Assembly (NCBI GenBank): GCA_000751295.2
Contig: CCMO02000001.1
Span: forward strand, 4,988,615-5,052,614
DNA length: 64,000 nucleotides
Reading direction: 5' to 3'
Source of the DNA: a bacterium YEK0313
GTDB lineage: Bacteria > Pseudomonadota > Alphaproteobacteria > Rhizobiales > Phreatobacteraceae
How positions within the stretch are numbered: the stretch's first letter is position 1; each line of letters begins with the position of its first letter. Position numbers and translations under genes: made by a program. The notes beneath the pieces were generated by a model. The model had not been told where the DNA came from and did no database searches. It worked only from the letters and a program-made list of their open reading frames with translations. Of the stretch, positions 36,036 through 44,944 are shown one piece after another.

Positions 36036-36905
36036 ATGGCCAAGGCAAGAGGAACCACAGCGTCGCAACCGGCGAAGCCGGCAAACAAGGCGGCGCCGTC
36101 ACGTCGCTCGGGCGCGAAGCCGCGACAGGCTGCCACAGCGCGGCAGCCCTCGGTCGAATGGGCAAGGCTCACCGCGCCCGAGCTGAACGCGCTTGCCGCG
36201 GCCGATGCGCTGGTGGTCCTGCCTGTGGCCTCGACCGAGCAGCACGGCCCGCATCTCGGCACCGGCGTCGATACCATCCTGTGTGGTCGCGTCTGCCTGA
36301 TGGCGGCGGAGCAGGCCCAGGACCGGCGGCCGGTGGTGGTGGCGCCGACCCTCTGGCTCGGCCTCGCCGAACACCACATGGACCATGGTGGCACCTTCAC
36401 GCTCGACATCCCGACCTACCGGGCCGTACTGCTCGGGATCCTCGGCGCGCTGAAGCGCCACGGCTTCCGGCGCGTGCTGATCGTCAACGGCCACGGCGGC
36501 AACATGGCGGCGCTGAACGCCTTTCTGCCCGACCTCACCCGCGAGACCGGCCTTGCGGTCGCGGCCACGACCTATTTCGAGCTCTGCCAGCCGGCCTTCG
36601 CGCCGCTGCTCGACGACCAGGACGGCGTGCTGCATGCCTGCGAGGCCGAGACCTCGATGATGATGGTGGCCGCGCCCGATGCCGTGCGCGCCGACAGGCT
36701 CGCCGAGGCTCATGGCCCGAATTTTTCGAGCGCCCGCGACGTGCTCCAGCCGGCGGTCCAGCAATGGCGCTCGTTCCGCAGCTTCTCGCCGTCGGGCGTC
36801 GTCGGCGACGCGCGCCGGGCCAGCCGCGCCAAGGGCGAGAAGCTGGAGGCTGCCGCGGTGGCGGCGCTGGCCGAGGTGATCGTCAAGGGCAGGCCCTGGG
36901 AGTGA
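36036..36905 (+). CDS. Creatininase-family amidohydrolase with Lys/Ala-rich N-terminal extension
   Basis: Metal-dependent amidohydrolase of the creatininase/FAPy-deformylase/mycofactocin MftE family (289 aa). Visible metal-site motifs are LPVASTEQHGPHLGTGVDT, LAEHHMDHGGTFTL, VNGHGGNMAALNAF and CEAETSMMM. The first 40 residues are Lys/Ala/Pro-rich (QPAKPANKAAPSRR) and precede the fold. The start at 36036 has AAGGGAGA nearby. It is divergent from HyuAB and converges with the acetamidase, so a role in cyclic amide breakdown is likely; creatinine itself is not shown. Confidence 0.85.
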   Translation: MAKARGTTASQPAKPANKAAPSRRSGAKPRQAATARQPSVEWARLTAPELNALAAADALVVLPVASTEQHGPHLGTGVDTILCGRVCLMAAEQAQDRRPVVVAPTLWLGLAEHHMDHGGTFTLDIPTYRAVLLGILGALKRHGFRRVLIVNGHGGNMAALNAFLPDLTRETGLAVAATTYFELCQPAFAPLLDDQDGVLHACEAETSMMMVAAPDAVRADRLAEAHGPNFSSARDVLQPAVQQWRSFRSFSPSGVVGDARRASRAKGEKLEAAAVAALAEVIVKGRPWE

Positions 36906-36935
36906 GCAGCGCGCCCGGCGGACGGCGGGTCGCGG

Positions 36936-37883
36936 CTAGCGCACCGGCGCGAGCCACGTCTTGTCCAGCATGACGTGGATGCCCTTGTTGCCGTTGACGA
37001 CCTGCGTCACCCTGACATCCGCGACCAGCGACATCAGCGCATAGGCTTCGTCCCGGTCGAGTCCGGAGCGGGCGGTGACGAGGTCGATCATGCTGCGCAG
37101 CGCGATCTGCACGCAGGTGTCGAGGTCCGGGTCGAAGGCCATGGTCATGACATGGGTCGCCGTCTCGGCCATCGGCCAGACGAGGCTCATGTCGTCGCGC
37201 ACGGTGAGCCTGAACGTGCCGATGAGACCGGTCTCGATGGCCGTGATGCAGACCTCGCCATCGCCCTGCGCGCCATGGCCGTCGCCGACGGAGAAATTCG
37301 CGCCGTCGACGTGAACCGGCAGATAGAGCGTGGTGCCGGCCACCAGCTCCTTGTTGTCGAGATTGCCGCCGTTGCGGCGCGGCGGCAGGGTGTTGACCCG
37401 GCCCCATTCGCGCGGCGGAGCCACCGCCATGACGCCGAAGAACGGCCGGTCGAGCGCGATCTCGTGGCCCCAGGGCATGTGCGCGACACGCGCGGCCCGG
37501 TCGATGCGCGAATGGAACAGGCGCTTCGCCTTGACGTCGTCGGGCAGCGCGCCGGCGAGCGGGGCGACGAAGGTATAGCCCCAGTCGTAGTGCAGCTCGA
37601 TCGCCTCGATATCGACCTGCAGGACCTGGCCGGGCCTGGCGCCGGCCACCGCCACCGGGCCGGTGCAGATATGGCCGGGCAAGGCCGGGCCACCGAAACG
37701 CCGGTGGATGTCGCTCAGGCCGGGCGGAATGCCCCAGGACGGATCCGGCAGGACGTCGCCGCCGCCCGACACGGTGGAGATCGTCACCCTTTCTCCGGAG
37801 GCGATGGTCAGGCGCGGCGCGAGCGCCGCTTCGAAATAGCCCCAATGGGCGGTGTCGGCATTGGCGTCGAGGCGATGGGTCAT
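36936..37883 (-). CDS. Acetamidase/formamidase family protein
   Basis: Amidase of 315 aa in the FmdA_AmdA family, which hydrolyses formamide, acetamide or other short amides to ammonia plus acid. Motifs include GPALPGHICTGPVAVAGARPG, WGYTFVAPLAGA, GGNLDNKELVAGTTLYLPVHVDGANFSVGDGHGAQGDGE. The ATG at 37883 (MTHRLDA) is preferred to one 13 codons earlier that overlaps the upstream gene's end. It lies 16 bp after the fused TRAP permease on the same strand and is the last gene of that operon, suggesting that the transporter brings in its substrate. Confidence 0.9.
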   Translation of the reverse strand: MTHRLDANADTAHWGYFEAALAPRLTIASGERVTISTVSGGGDVLPDPSWGIPPGLSDIHRRFGGPALPGHICTGPVAVAGARPGQVLQVDIEAIELHYDWGYTFVAPLAGALPDDVKAKRLFHSRIDRAARVAHMPWGHEIALDRPFFGVMAVAPPREWGRVNTLPPRRNGGNLDNKELVAGTTLYLPVHVDGANFSVGDGHGAQGDGEVCITAIETGLIGTFRLTVRDDMSLVWPMAETATHVMTMAFDPDLDTCVQIALRSMIDLVTARSGLDRDEAYALMSLVADVRVTQVVNGNKGIHVMLDKTWLAPVR

Positions 37884-37899
37884 GGCGTCACGGGGGCTT

Positions 37900-40347
37900 T
37901 CAGGGCGAAACGGTCGCGGCATTCTTCACCCGCATCCAGTGCATGGCGAGACCCACGCCGAGGAAGAGGAGCCCCGCGACATCCGCATAGATGTTGGAGG
38001 CGAACAGCAGCGCGCCGCCGATGAAGCAGAGGATGCGCTCCGGCCAGTTCGCCTGCGCCAGCGCGTAGCCGGTGAACATGACGCAAAGGCCGACCAGGGC
38101 GAAGCAGGCGGTCACCGTCGACCAGAGCACGGAGATCCAGGCGACAAGGCCCGACGGCGCGGCATAGACGGTGGCCCCCGCGGCGTTGACGCCGGCCGGC
38201 ACCAGCATCAGGAGTTCGGCGCCCTGAGGCGTCAGGCAGAACATGAAGGGCACGACGAAGGCCGGGAGCGTATATTTCCAGGCCTGCATGGTGGTGCGGA
38301 ACGGGTCGCCGCCGGTGATCGCGGAGGCCGCGAACGGCGCCAGCGCCGTCGGCGGCGAGACGTCGGCGAGCACCGCGTAATAGAACATGAACATATGCGC
38401 CGCGGCAGGCGCGACACCGACCTTGATGAGCGCCGGCACCAGCATGACCGCTGCGATGATGTAGCTCGCCGTAACCGGCACCGAGAGACCGAGTACCCAC
38501 ATGGCGAGCGCCGCCATCAGCAGGATCAGGAACACGTTCGATCCGCCGGCGGAAATGATGATGCCCGAAATGGTCAGGCCGAGGCCGGTGAGATTGACCA
38601 CCGAGACGATGACGCCCGCGCAGGCACAGGTCGCGACGATGCCGAGGGTCGAGCGGGTGCCGTCGATCAGCGCGTCGATCATGCCGGTGCCGCCCTGCGG
38701 CGCCGGCCGGCCGGCGCGCGCCGCAACGAGGCTCTCAAGCCCGGAAACGGCGACCGCCGTGGCGATGCCCCAGAAACTTGCGACCGACACACGGCTGTCG
38801 AACAGCTCGTGCAGGCCGAAGGCGCGTGGCAGGTCCGAATTGCCGAACAGGAAGGCCGCGAGCGCCGCCAGGCAGCCGACGGCGAAGGCCCGGCGGGTGA
38901 CGAGCTGGCTCTCCGTCCGGACCATCGACAGCACGAAGGCGACCACGATCGACCAGTAGACCGCCATGAAGCTGGTATAGCCGAGCACCAGGAAGACGGC
39001 GATCGCACCGAGCGACAGGAAATGATAGCCGCCGGCCTTGGTCAGTTCCCAGAGCGAGGCGTCCGAGGTACGCACCGCCCGCACATTCATGCGCCGGCTG
39101 TCGGCCTCGGTCATCAGCCAGCAGGAGACGTAGTAGAGGACGGTCGGGATCGTCGCGTAGATGAGGATCTGCAGATAGTCGACGTCGAGGAACTCGGCGA
39201 TGATGAAGGCTGCAGCTCCGAGCGTCGGCGGCGACAGCGTGGCGCCGATGCCGGCGGCCGAGAGCATGCCGCCGGCGACCTCCGGCGAATAGCCGGAGCG
39301 GCGCAGCATCGGCCAGGCGAGCGAGGAGACGGTGACCGTGGTGGCGACGCCCGAGCCCGAGACCGTGCCGAGCAGGAAGCCCGAGGCGACCACCGCCCGG
39401 CCCGGCGCCGACGGCGAGGCCTTCTTGCCGAACAGCGCGAAGGCCCATTCGATGAAGAACCTGCCCGCACCGCCGCGGTCGAGCACGGCGCCGTAGATGG
39501 TGAAGAGGATGATGAAGGTCGCTGCGACGTCGAGCGGCGTGGTGAAGATGCCTTCCAGCGTCAGGTAGTTCTGGCCGATGATGCGGTTCAGCGTGAAGCC
39601 GCGGTGCTCGAACACGTCGGGGATCAACCAGCCCGATCCGGCATAGCAGTAGATCAGGAAGACCACCGCGATGGCCGGCAGGATCCAGCCAACGGTGCGG
39701 CGAGTCGCCTCCAGGATGAGCAGGATCAAGGTGAGGCCCAGCACCATTTCCTCGGCCGAGGGCCGCATGGCGCGAACCTTGTACTCCTCGATATTGAGCG
39801 CGAGATAGGCCGCTGCGTAGAAGCCGATGGCGACGAAGATCCAGTCGACCGGCTGGTAGCGCGCCAGTGTCGCATGCGAGACCAGCAGCGGATAGGCGAG
39901 GAAGCACAGGGCGACGACCAGGCCGAGGCCATAGGCGAAGTTCGAACGGCCATAGACCGCGAACATCGGATTGGGATTGTGCAGCAGGTAGAGGATCAGC
40001 ACCACCGCCGTCGCCGAGAAGATCAGTTCCTCGATCGTCGGCCGGCGCGCCTTCACCGCGCCGTCGGCCCCCGTGCGGACCAGCGGATAGAGCACGAAGG
40101 TCAAGGCGAGGCAGAGGACGAGGAAGGTCGAGCGGTAGATCGTCGTATTGACGGAGAACTGCGTCCAGAACAGCGCATAGGCCGCGACGAGGAAGCAGGT
40201 GGCGCCGGTCACCCAGCCGAGCCAGCCGGTGACCCGGCGGGCCGGGCCGCCCTCGGAATCCGACGACAGTTTCTCGATCTCGTCGGCGCTGAGCTGGCGC
40301 TCCTCCGACGGCCCGGCCGCCGGAGCTCCCGCAACACCTGTCGTCAT
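37900..40347 (-). CDS. TRAP transporter fused permease (TAXI type)
   Basis: Fused DctQM-like permease (815 aa) with about 17 hydrophobic helices. The N-terminal third is DctQ-like and the rest DctM-like: GKKASPSAPGRAVVASGFLLGTVSGSGVATTVTVSSLAWPMLRRSGYSPE, GIGATLSPPTLGAAAFIIAEFL, and ALAPFAASAITGGDPFRT. This form pairs with a TAXI receptor, which is encoded just upstream. The start at 40347 follows AAGGGACGA. No independent evidence gives the substrate; the downstream acetamidase suggests an amide-bearing compound. Confidence 0.92.
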   Translation of the reverse strand: MTTGVAGAPAAGPSEERQLSADEIEKLSSDSEGGPARRVTGWLGWVTGATCFLVAAYALFWTQFSVNTTIYRSTFLVLCLALTFVLYPLVRTGADGAVKARRPTIEELIFSATAVVLILYLLHNPNPMFAVYGRSNFAYGLGLVVALCFLAYPLLVSHATLARYQPVDWIFVAIGFYAAAYLALNIEEYKVRAMRPSAEEMVLGLTLILLILEATRRTVGWILPAIAVVFLIYCYAGSGWLIPDVFEHRGFTLNRIIGQNYLTLEGIFTTPLDVAATFIILFTIYGAVLDRGGAGRFFIEWAFALFGKKASPSAPGRAVVASGFLLGTVSGSGVATTVTVSSLAWPMLRRSGYSPEVAGGMLSAAGIGATLSPPTLGAAAFIIAEFLDVDYLQILIYATIPTVLYYVSCWLMTEADSRRMNVRAVRTSDASLWELTKAGGYHFLSLGAIAVFLVLGYTSFMAVYWSIVVAFVLSMVRTESQLVTRRAFAVGCLAALAAFLFGNSDLPRAFGLHELFDSRVSVASFWGIATAVAVSGLESLVAARAGRPAPQGGTGMIDALIDGTRSTLGIVATCACAGVIVSVVNLTGLGLTISGIIISAGGSNVFLILLMAALAMWVLGLSVPVTASYIIAAVMLVPALIKVGVAPAAAHMFMFYYAVLADVSPPTALAPFAASAITGGDPFRTTMQAWKYTLPAFVVPFMFCLTPQGAELLMLVPAGVNAAGATVYAAPSGLVAWISVLWSTVTACFALVGLCVMFTGYALAQANWPERILCFIGGALLFASNIYADVAGLLFLGVGLAMHWMRVKNAATVSP

Positions 40348-40440
40348 GCCCGATCGTCCCTTACGTCTTCCCCGCAGGGGCGGCGCCGTCTTGCGCGGCG
40401 GCCTGTCCCCATGAGCGACCATAACCGGTCGCGCCGACAA

Positions 40441-40471
40441 GAAAAGCCGGGACGGTATCCCCATCCCGGCT
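40441..40471 (-). terminator. Attenuator-like terminator between TAXI receptor and permease genes
   Basis: On the minus strand AGCCGGGA (40471-40464), an 11-nt loop and TCCCGGCT (40452-40445) are followed by TTTTCTTG. It lies 36 bp after the receptor stop and about 95 bp before the permease start. Partial termination here would make more receptor than permease. A comparable stem-loop is present in the other TRAP operon. Confidence 0.7.
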
Positions 40472-40506
40472 CTTTTCGACATTGGCGAATGCCGCGGCGC
40501 GGCGGT

Positions 40507-41484
40507 TCACATGGCGATACCCTTGGCCTTGTAGAAGGCGGCGGCCGCGGGATGGAACGGAATGGCGGTCTTGGCCGCGGCTCCCGCCACGGTCAGCCGC
40601 CGGGCCTCGGGGTGGATCTGCTGGACTTCGGCAAGATTGTTGAACGTGCCTTCCAGCATGGCGGTGACGAGCTTTTCCGGCGCCGAGGCGCTGACCACCA
40701 GCACGTTGGCGACCCCGAGGCCAGGCACGGCGGTGGTCTGGCCGCCATAGGCGTTGGCCGGCAGCGTGAACGGCCGGTAGAGGCCGGGATAGCGGCCTTC
40801 CAGCACCGTGAGCTCCTTCGAGGTGTCGACGAACTTCATCGGCGTGCGGCCGCCCTGGGCGAGATCGCGCACGGCCGCCGTCGGCACGCCGCCAATCCAG
40901 AAGAAGGCGGCGATCTTGCCGTCCGACAGGGCATTGGCGGATTCGGCGACGCCGAGATTGTCGCGGGTGATGTCCGTCTTCGGATTGAGGCCGCCCGCGG
41001 TCAGCACCCGGTCGGCCATGCCTTCCGTGGACGAGCCGGTGGAGCCGACACCGATGCGCTTGCCCTTCATGTCGGCCACCGTATTGACGCCGGAAGCGAC
41101 GCTGGCGACGACGTGGAAGAAGGAATCGTAGAGCACCGCGAGCACGCGGACGTCGCGCTTGCCGCCCTGGGCATAGGCGCCGACGCCCTTCAGCGCGTCA
41201 TCGACCGAATCGAGGGTCGAGAAGCCGACATCGGCATCGCCTGCCGCGACCAGATTGACATTGTCGACCGAGCCGCCGGTCACCTGGGCCGTGGCATGCG
41301 TATTGGCCAGCTTCTCCGACCAGACGCGGGCAAGGCCGCCGCCATAGACGAAAAAGCCCCCGCCTGTGCCGCCGGTGGCGATCGTCAGCCTCTGCCGCGA
41401 CTGGGCGAGCGCCGGCGCGCCGAGGGCCAGCGCCCCGCCGGCGCCGGCAAGAAGCGCCGTGCGGCGGTTGAGAACGAACGACAT
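40507..41484 (-). CDS. TAXI-family TRAP transporter solute-binding protein
   Basis: Periplasmic receptor (325 aa) of the TAXI type. It has a signal peptide MSFVLNRRTALLAGAGGALALG with probable cleavage after ALAQS, then ATGGTGGGFFVYGGGLARV, AGDADVGFSTLDSVDDA and VGSTGSSTEGMADRVLTAGG, matching the family. The start has GGAGG eight bases upstream. It is the first gene of a three-gene operon (receptor, fused permease, acetamidase). Confidence 0.92.
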   Translation of the reverse strand: MSFVLNRRTALLAGAGGALALGAPALAQSRQRLTIATGGTGGGFFVYGGGLARVWSEKLANTHATAQVTGGSVDNVNLVAAGDADVGFSTLDSVDDALKGVGAYAQGGKRDVRVLAVLYDSFFHVVASVASGVNTVADMKGKRIGVGSTGSSTEGMADRVLTAGGLNPKTDITRDNLGVAESANALSDGKIAAFFWIGGVPTAAVRDLAQGGRTPMKFVDTSKELTVLEGRYPGLYRPFTLPANAYGGQTTAVPGLGVANVLVVSASAPEKLVTAMLEGTFNNLAEVQQIHPEARRLTVAGAAAKTAIPFHPAAAAFYKAKGIAM

Positions 41485-41778
41485 GGAATTTCCTCCCTGA
41501 ACGAAACGGCCCGCCCGCGGGCCTCCTGCCGGCTGAGGCCGGACGTGCTTGGTCCCGTCACTATAGCCGACATCGCCGCCCCGATAAGAGGCCCGCTATG
41601 CGACCAAAGGCGAAAACCGGCGCCGGGCCGCGGTCTGCTTCCATCTGTCGCGTCCGGCCGCCGCCGGCACCGCCCCAGGCGCGCGGCCGCGAGGACGGCG
41701 CGGGTTCCCGCATCCGCTTCGGGCGGGCCGCCAAGAAAGGCCGGATCGGTGCGCCCCGGCGGCTTGGACCGCCGCCGC

Positions 41779-42468
41779 TCAGCCTTCGCAGGGAAACCGG
41801 CCGAGAATGGTGAAGCGCTGGTCGCGTGCGGCCTGGCGGAACACCACCAGCGCATCCAGCCGGAACGGCGCCGCGATCGGCCGATAGGCGGCGGCAAGCG
41901 CGGCACGCACAGGCTCCCGCCGCTCTTCGGGAAGCGAGCCCGTCAGTGTCATGTGGTAGCGGAAATCCTCGAAGATGTAGGGATAGCCCCAGGCGTCGAG
42001 ATGGCCGATCTGGCGTTCGGTGAGCGGGCTCTTCAGCCGGCGCTCCCGGTCCGCCGCGCCCATCGGCGCGCGCAGCGTGTCGAAGCCGCGCACGCAATCG
42101 GCGGCGAGCGCTGACAGGGCCTCCGACGGTTCGGCCGGCACCAGCGCCACGAAGGACTTGAGCGCGACGACCTCGAGCCGCGGCAGCGTCACCGCCGGCC
42201 GCCGGTCGGCGAAAACCATGGCCGCTTCCAGAAGATCGGCCTCGCTCGCGCCCTCCGCCAGCGAGAACGGCGCCTTCAGCGTGCCGTGGAAGCCATAGCG
42301 CCGCGGATCGTCGGTCAGCGCGCGCCAATCCGGCGCATTGCAGGGCGCGGCATCGGGAAACGGCAGGTCGCGGGCGCTGGCCGCGTCATAGCCGATGATC
42401 GAGGACCCGAATCGCCAGAGCGGATCGTCCGGCGCGGGGGCGGCATAAATGGCATAGCGGACTGTCAT
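41779..42468 (-). CDS. DUF1045 family 2H phosphoesterase-like protein
   Basis: Protein of 229 aa, DUF1045, a family often found in phosphonate clusters and predicted to be a 2H phosphoesterase. Two histidine motifs typical of 2H enzymes are visible: YGFHGTLKAPF near residue 58 and YHMTLTGSLP near 170. No other phosphonate gene is present, so its substrate here is unknown. Confidence 0.85.
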   Translation of the reverse strand: MTVRYAIYAAPAPDDPLWRFGSSIIGYDAASARDLPFPDAAPCNAPDWRALTDDPRRYGFHGTLKAPFSLAEGASEADLLEAAMVFADRRPAVTLPRLEVVALKSFVALVPAEPSEALSALAADCVRGFDTLRAPMGAADRERRLKSPLTERQIGHLDAWGYPYIFEDFRYHMTLTGSLPEERREPVRAALAAAYRPIAAPFRLDALVVFRQAARDQRFTILGRFPCEG

Positions 42469-42514
42469 GGCCCGAAGCCCTTAGCGCGGATCGCATGACG
42501 GTCTCAAGACGGCT

Positions 42515-43375
42515 TCAGCGCTCGCCGCGTCGCAGCCCGTAGGCGCTGGCCAGCGTCCTGATGCGCTCTTCGGTCTCGACGATCCGGCAGGGGCCGGTCA
42601 CCATCGCATAGATCGAATGGGCCCAGCGGTTGGGCGTCTCGTAAGCTTCGAGCCGGCAGGTGAGGTCGCGCAGGTCCTTCCAGCTCTGCTGCGCGGCAGT
42701 CAAAAGTTCGCTCCAGCGCGCGCGGCCGGCAGCCGGCACGTCCTCGCGCGCCCTGATCGCGGCAAGCACCTGGCTCCAGGTCGTCTCCAGCCGCGCGTCA
42801 AGCCGCGCGGCATGACGCTCGTAGCAGGTGGTGAGCGGCGCATAGTCGCCGCCGCGGCCCGGATGGCGGCACAGCGGCTGGCCGCCCTCGGCCCCGATCA
42901 GGTCGCGGCGGTTGGGGCCGCGCTGCGGTCCGGCGAGATGGCCGCGCATCCGGTCGGCGACCTGCTCGCCGAACCGGTTGGTGAGATCGCCGACGATGAC
43001 CCGGGTGAGGCCGATCCGGCAGGCGCGGCTCGCAGCCTCGGCGGCCGCGTGCCCGAGCCGCTGCTGGAACGCCAGGAGATCCGCCGCGCAGGTCCGGTTG
43101 CGGAACGTCACCCAGAGATCCAGGGCCCGCGCGAACTCGGCGCTCCAGGCCTTGCGCTCGTCGGCGTCGAGCTGGCCATGCCAATCGGCGATCGCCTTGA
43201 CCGCGTCGTTGCGGGCGACGACGAGCGCGGCTTCCGCCTCCGTTTCGGCCGGCGCGAGGCAGGCGAGCCGCTCGGCCGGCGCGAGGCTCGCCGGGCACGG
43301 CGCGCGCGCCGCGGCGGCCGGAGGGCCGAAAAGGCCCGTAGCAAGCGCGAGCAGCACCATCCATCGCGCGATCAT
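42515..43375 (-). CDS. LprI-like secreted protein with duplicated cysteine-rich module
   Basis: Secreted protein of 286 aa. Signal peptide MIARWMVLLALATGLFGPPA, cleavage near AAARA. Two modules resemble LprI (lysozyme inhibitor, DUF1311): residues about 25-130 with CPASLAPAERLACLAPAE and RNRTCAADLL, and about 175-275 with LTTCYERHAARLDARLETTW, RDLTCRLEAYE and GPCRIVETEERIRTLASAYG. The ATG at 43375 with GAGGGAAAG upstream is preferred to one eight codons earlier. Lysozyme inhibition is inferred from the family. Confidence 0.72.
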   Translation of the reverse strand: MIARWMVLLALATGLFGPPAAAARAPCPASLAPAERLACLAPAETEAEAALVVARNDAVKAIADWHGQLDADERKAWSAEFARALDLWVTFRNRTCAADLLAFQQRLGHAAAEAASRACRIGLTRVIVGDLTNRFGEQVADRMRGHLAGPQRGPNRRDLIGAEGGQPLCRHPGRGGDYAPLTTCYERHAARLDARLETTWSQVLAAIRAREDVPAAGRARWSELLTAAQQSWKDLRDLTCRLEAYETPNRWAHSIYAMVTGPCRIVETEERIRTLASAYGLRRGER

Positions 43376-43488
43376 CGGCGGCTTTCCCTCGAACGTCATG
43401 CCTGCATCTGTGCTATCGCGCTATTTCCGCAACGTGCCGGATGGCCGGGGCTCTGTTTCACGATCCCGCGGGCGGAACCACGGAAACT

Positions 43489-43517
43489 TTGCGCCGATGG
43501 CCATGCGGCCCTATATA
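43489..43517 (+). promoter_or_regulatory. Predicted sigma-70-type promoter for mnmA
   Basis: TTGCGC (43489-43494), a 17-bp spacer and TATATA (43512-43517) lie 29 bp before the mnmA start, in the divergent gap with the LprI-like gene. Confidence 0.55.
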
Positions 43518-43545
43518 GCGGTCCGATCCATCGACGCGGGCACCC

Positions 43546-44715
43546 ATGCTCAACAGTCTCGATATTGCCAAACCTGCCTATGCGACCCGGGTGGTCGTCG
43601 CCATGTCCGGCGGCGTCGACTCCTCGGTCGTCGCGGCCTTGATGGCCGAGCAGGGCTATGACGTTGTCGGCGTCACGCTGCAGCTTTACGACCATGGCGC
43701 GGCGATCCATCGCAAGGGCGCCTGCTGCGCCGGCCAGGACATCAACGACGCCCGCCGGGTGGCCGAGCGGCTCGGCATTCCGCACTACGTGCTCGACTAC
43801 GAGGAGCGGTTCAAGGCGGCGGTCATCGACCGTTTCGCCCAGTCCTACGCCGCCGGCGAGACGCCGATCCCTTGCGTCGACTGCAATCGCCACGTCAAAT
43901 TCACCGACCTCCTCGAAACGGCGCGCGACCTCGGCGCCGATGCCCTGGCGACGGGCCATTACGTGTCGAGCCGAGCCCTGCCCGATGGCCGGCGTGCGCT
44001 CTACCGGCCCGTCGATGCCGACCGCGACCAGAGCTACTTCCTGTTCGCCACGACGCAGCCGCAGCTCGACCTGCTGCGCTTTCCGCTCGGCACCATGACC
44101 AAGCCGGAGACGCGCGAGCATGCCCGCAGGTTCGGCCTGTCGGTCGCCGACAAGGCCGACAGCCAGGACATCTGCTTCGTGCCGACGGGCAAATATACCG
44201 CCATTGTCGAGCGGCTGAAGCCGGAGGCCGCCGAACCCGGCGAGATCGTCCATGTCGACGGCCGGGTTCTCGGCCGCCACGAAGGCATCATGCGCTTCAC
44301 CGTCGGCCAGCGCCGGGGCCTGGGGATCGCCGCGCGCGAGCCACTCTATGTGGTCGGTCTCGATCCGGCCGGCCGGCGCGTCCTGGTCGGCCCGAAAGAT
44401 GCGCTGGCGACCCGCGCGATCGGCCTGCGCGACGTCAACTGGCTGGGCGACCATACGCTCCGTCCGGGCGAGGCCATCGACTGCTTCGCCAAGGTCCGCT
44501 CGACCCGGCCGCCGAAGCCGGCCGTGCTCAGGGCGACCGCCGACGGCCTGGAGGTCGAACTGCTCGATGGCGAGGAAGGCGTCGCTCCCGGCCAGGCCTG
44601 CGTGCTCTATGATGCCGCGGACGGCCCGGCACGCGTGCTGGGCGGCGGCTTCATCACCCGGCCGGCGGCGACGCTCCGCACCCCGGCCGCCACGCCGCTT
44701 CACGCCGCGCTCTGA
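43546..44715 (+). CDS. mnmA: tRNA 2-thiouridine(34) synthase MnmA
   Basis: Adds sulfur to uridine 34 of tRNA-Lys, -Glu and -Gln. The 389-aa protein has the PP-loop SGGVDSS at 21-27, the catalytic Cys113 in CVDCNRHVKF and the second Cys210 in SQDICFVPTG, and MRFTVGQRRGLGI in the substrate-binding part. All key residues are present. It is monocistronic or the end of a unit: a palindrome and a 229-bp gap separate it from the SDR gene. Confidence 0.96.
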   Translation: MLNSLDIAKPAYATRVVVAMSGGVDSSVVAALMAEQGYDVVGVTLQLYDHGAAIHRKGACCAGQDINDARRVAERLGIPHYVLDYEERFKAAVIDRFAQSYAAGETPIPCVDCNRHVKFTDLLETARDLGADALATGHYVSSRALPDGRRALYRPVDADRDQSYFLFATTQPQLDLLRFPLGTMTKPETREHARRFGLSVADKADSQDICFVPTGKYTAIVERLKPEAAEPGEIVHVDGRVLGRHEGIMRFTVGQRRGLGIAAREPLYVVGLDPAGRRVLVGPKDALATRAIGLRDVNWLGDHTLRPGEAIDCFAKVRSTRPPKPAVLRATADGLEVELLDGEEGVAPGQACVLYDAADGPARVLGGGFITRPAATLRTPAATPLHAAL

Positions 44716-44796
44716 GCGTCCCGACATTGCACCGCCGGCGGCGGCCGGGAACATGGCTTCCAAGAGCCTGATCCGGCTTTGATGTCTTGTTTCAAC

Positions 44797-44812
44797 CGGC
44801 AACCGGTTGCCG
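44797..44812. promoter_or_regulatory. Perfect 16-bp palindrome, LacI-type operator candidate
   Basis: CGGCAACC joined to GGTTGCCG is exactly self-complementary, with the central CpG and flanking AACCGGTT typical of LacI/GalR-family operators. It lies 82 bp after mnmA and 132 bp before the SDR gene. No LacI-type regulator is encoded nearby. Confidence 0.55.
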
Positions 44813-44944
44813 CGATTGTTCGCGATTCCTGACCAGTGCTGTCAGATCCCCCATCTTTTTCCAGGACAGGTTTTGGCGGTATCATTGTAACTGTGAAGCT
44901 GCCGCGTCAGGCGGCGGCCGTAGGCAGGGATCGAGGCGATCGCC

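Noticed and set aside
41598..41813. Short plus-strand frame (71 codons) between the TAXI receptor and DUF1045
   Set aside because: It overlaps the end of DUF1045 on the other strand, has no ribosome-binding site and is Arg/Pro/Gly-rich. Only the repeat at its start is reported.
37852..42114. A 1420-codon open frame on the plus strand
   Set aside because: It runs antisense to a fused TRAP permease, TAXI receptor and DUF1045 gene, all with clear family motifs. Its translation is Arg/Gly/His/Asp-rich with no domain. It is a by-product of GC-rich third positions.
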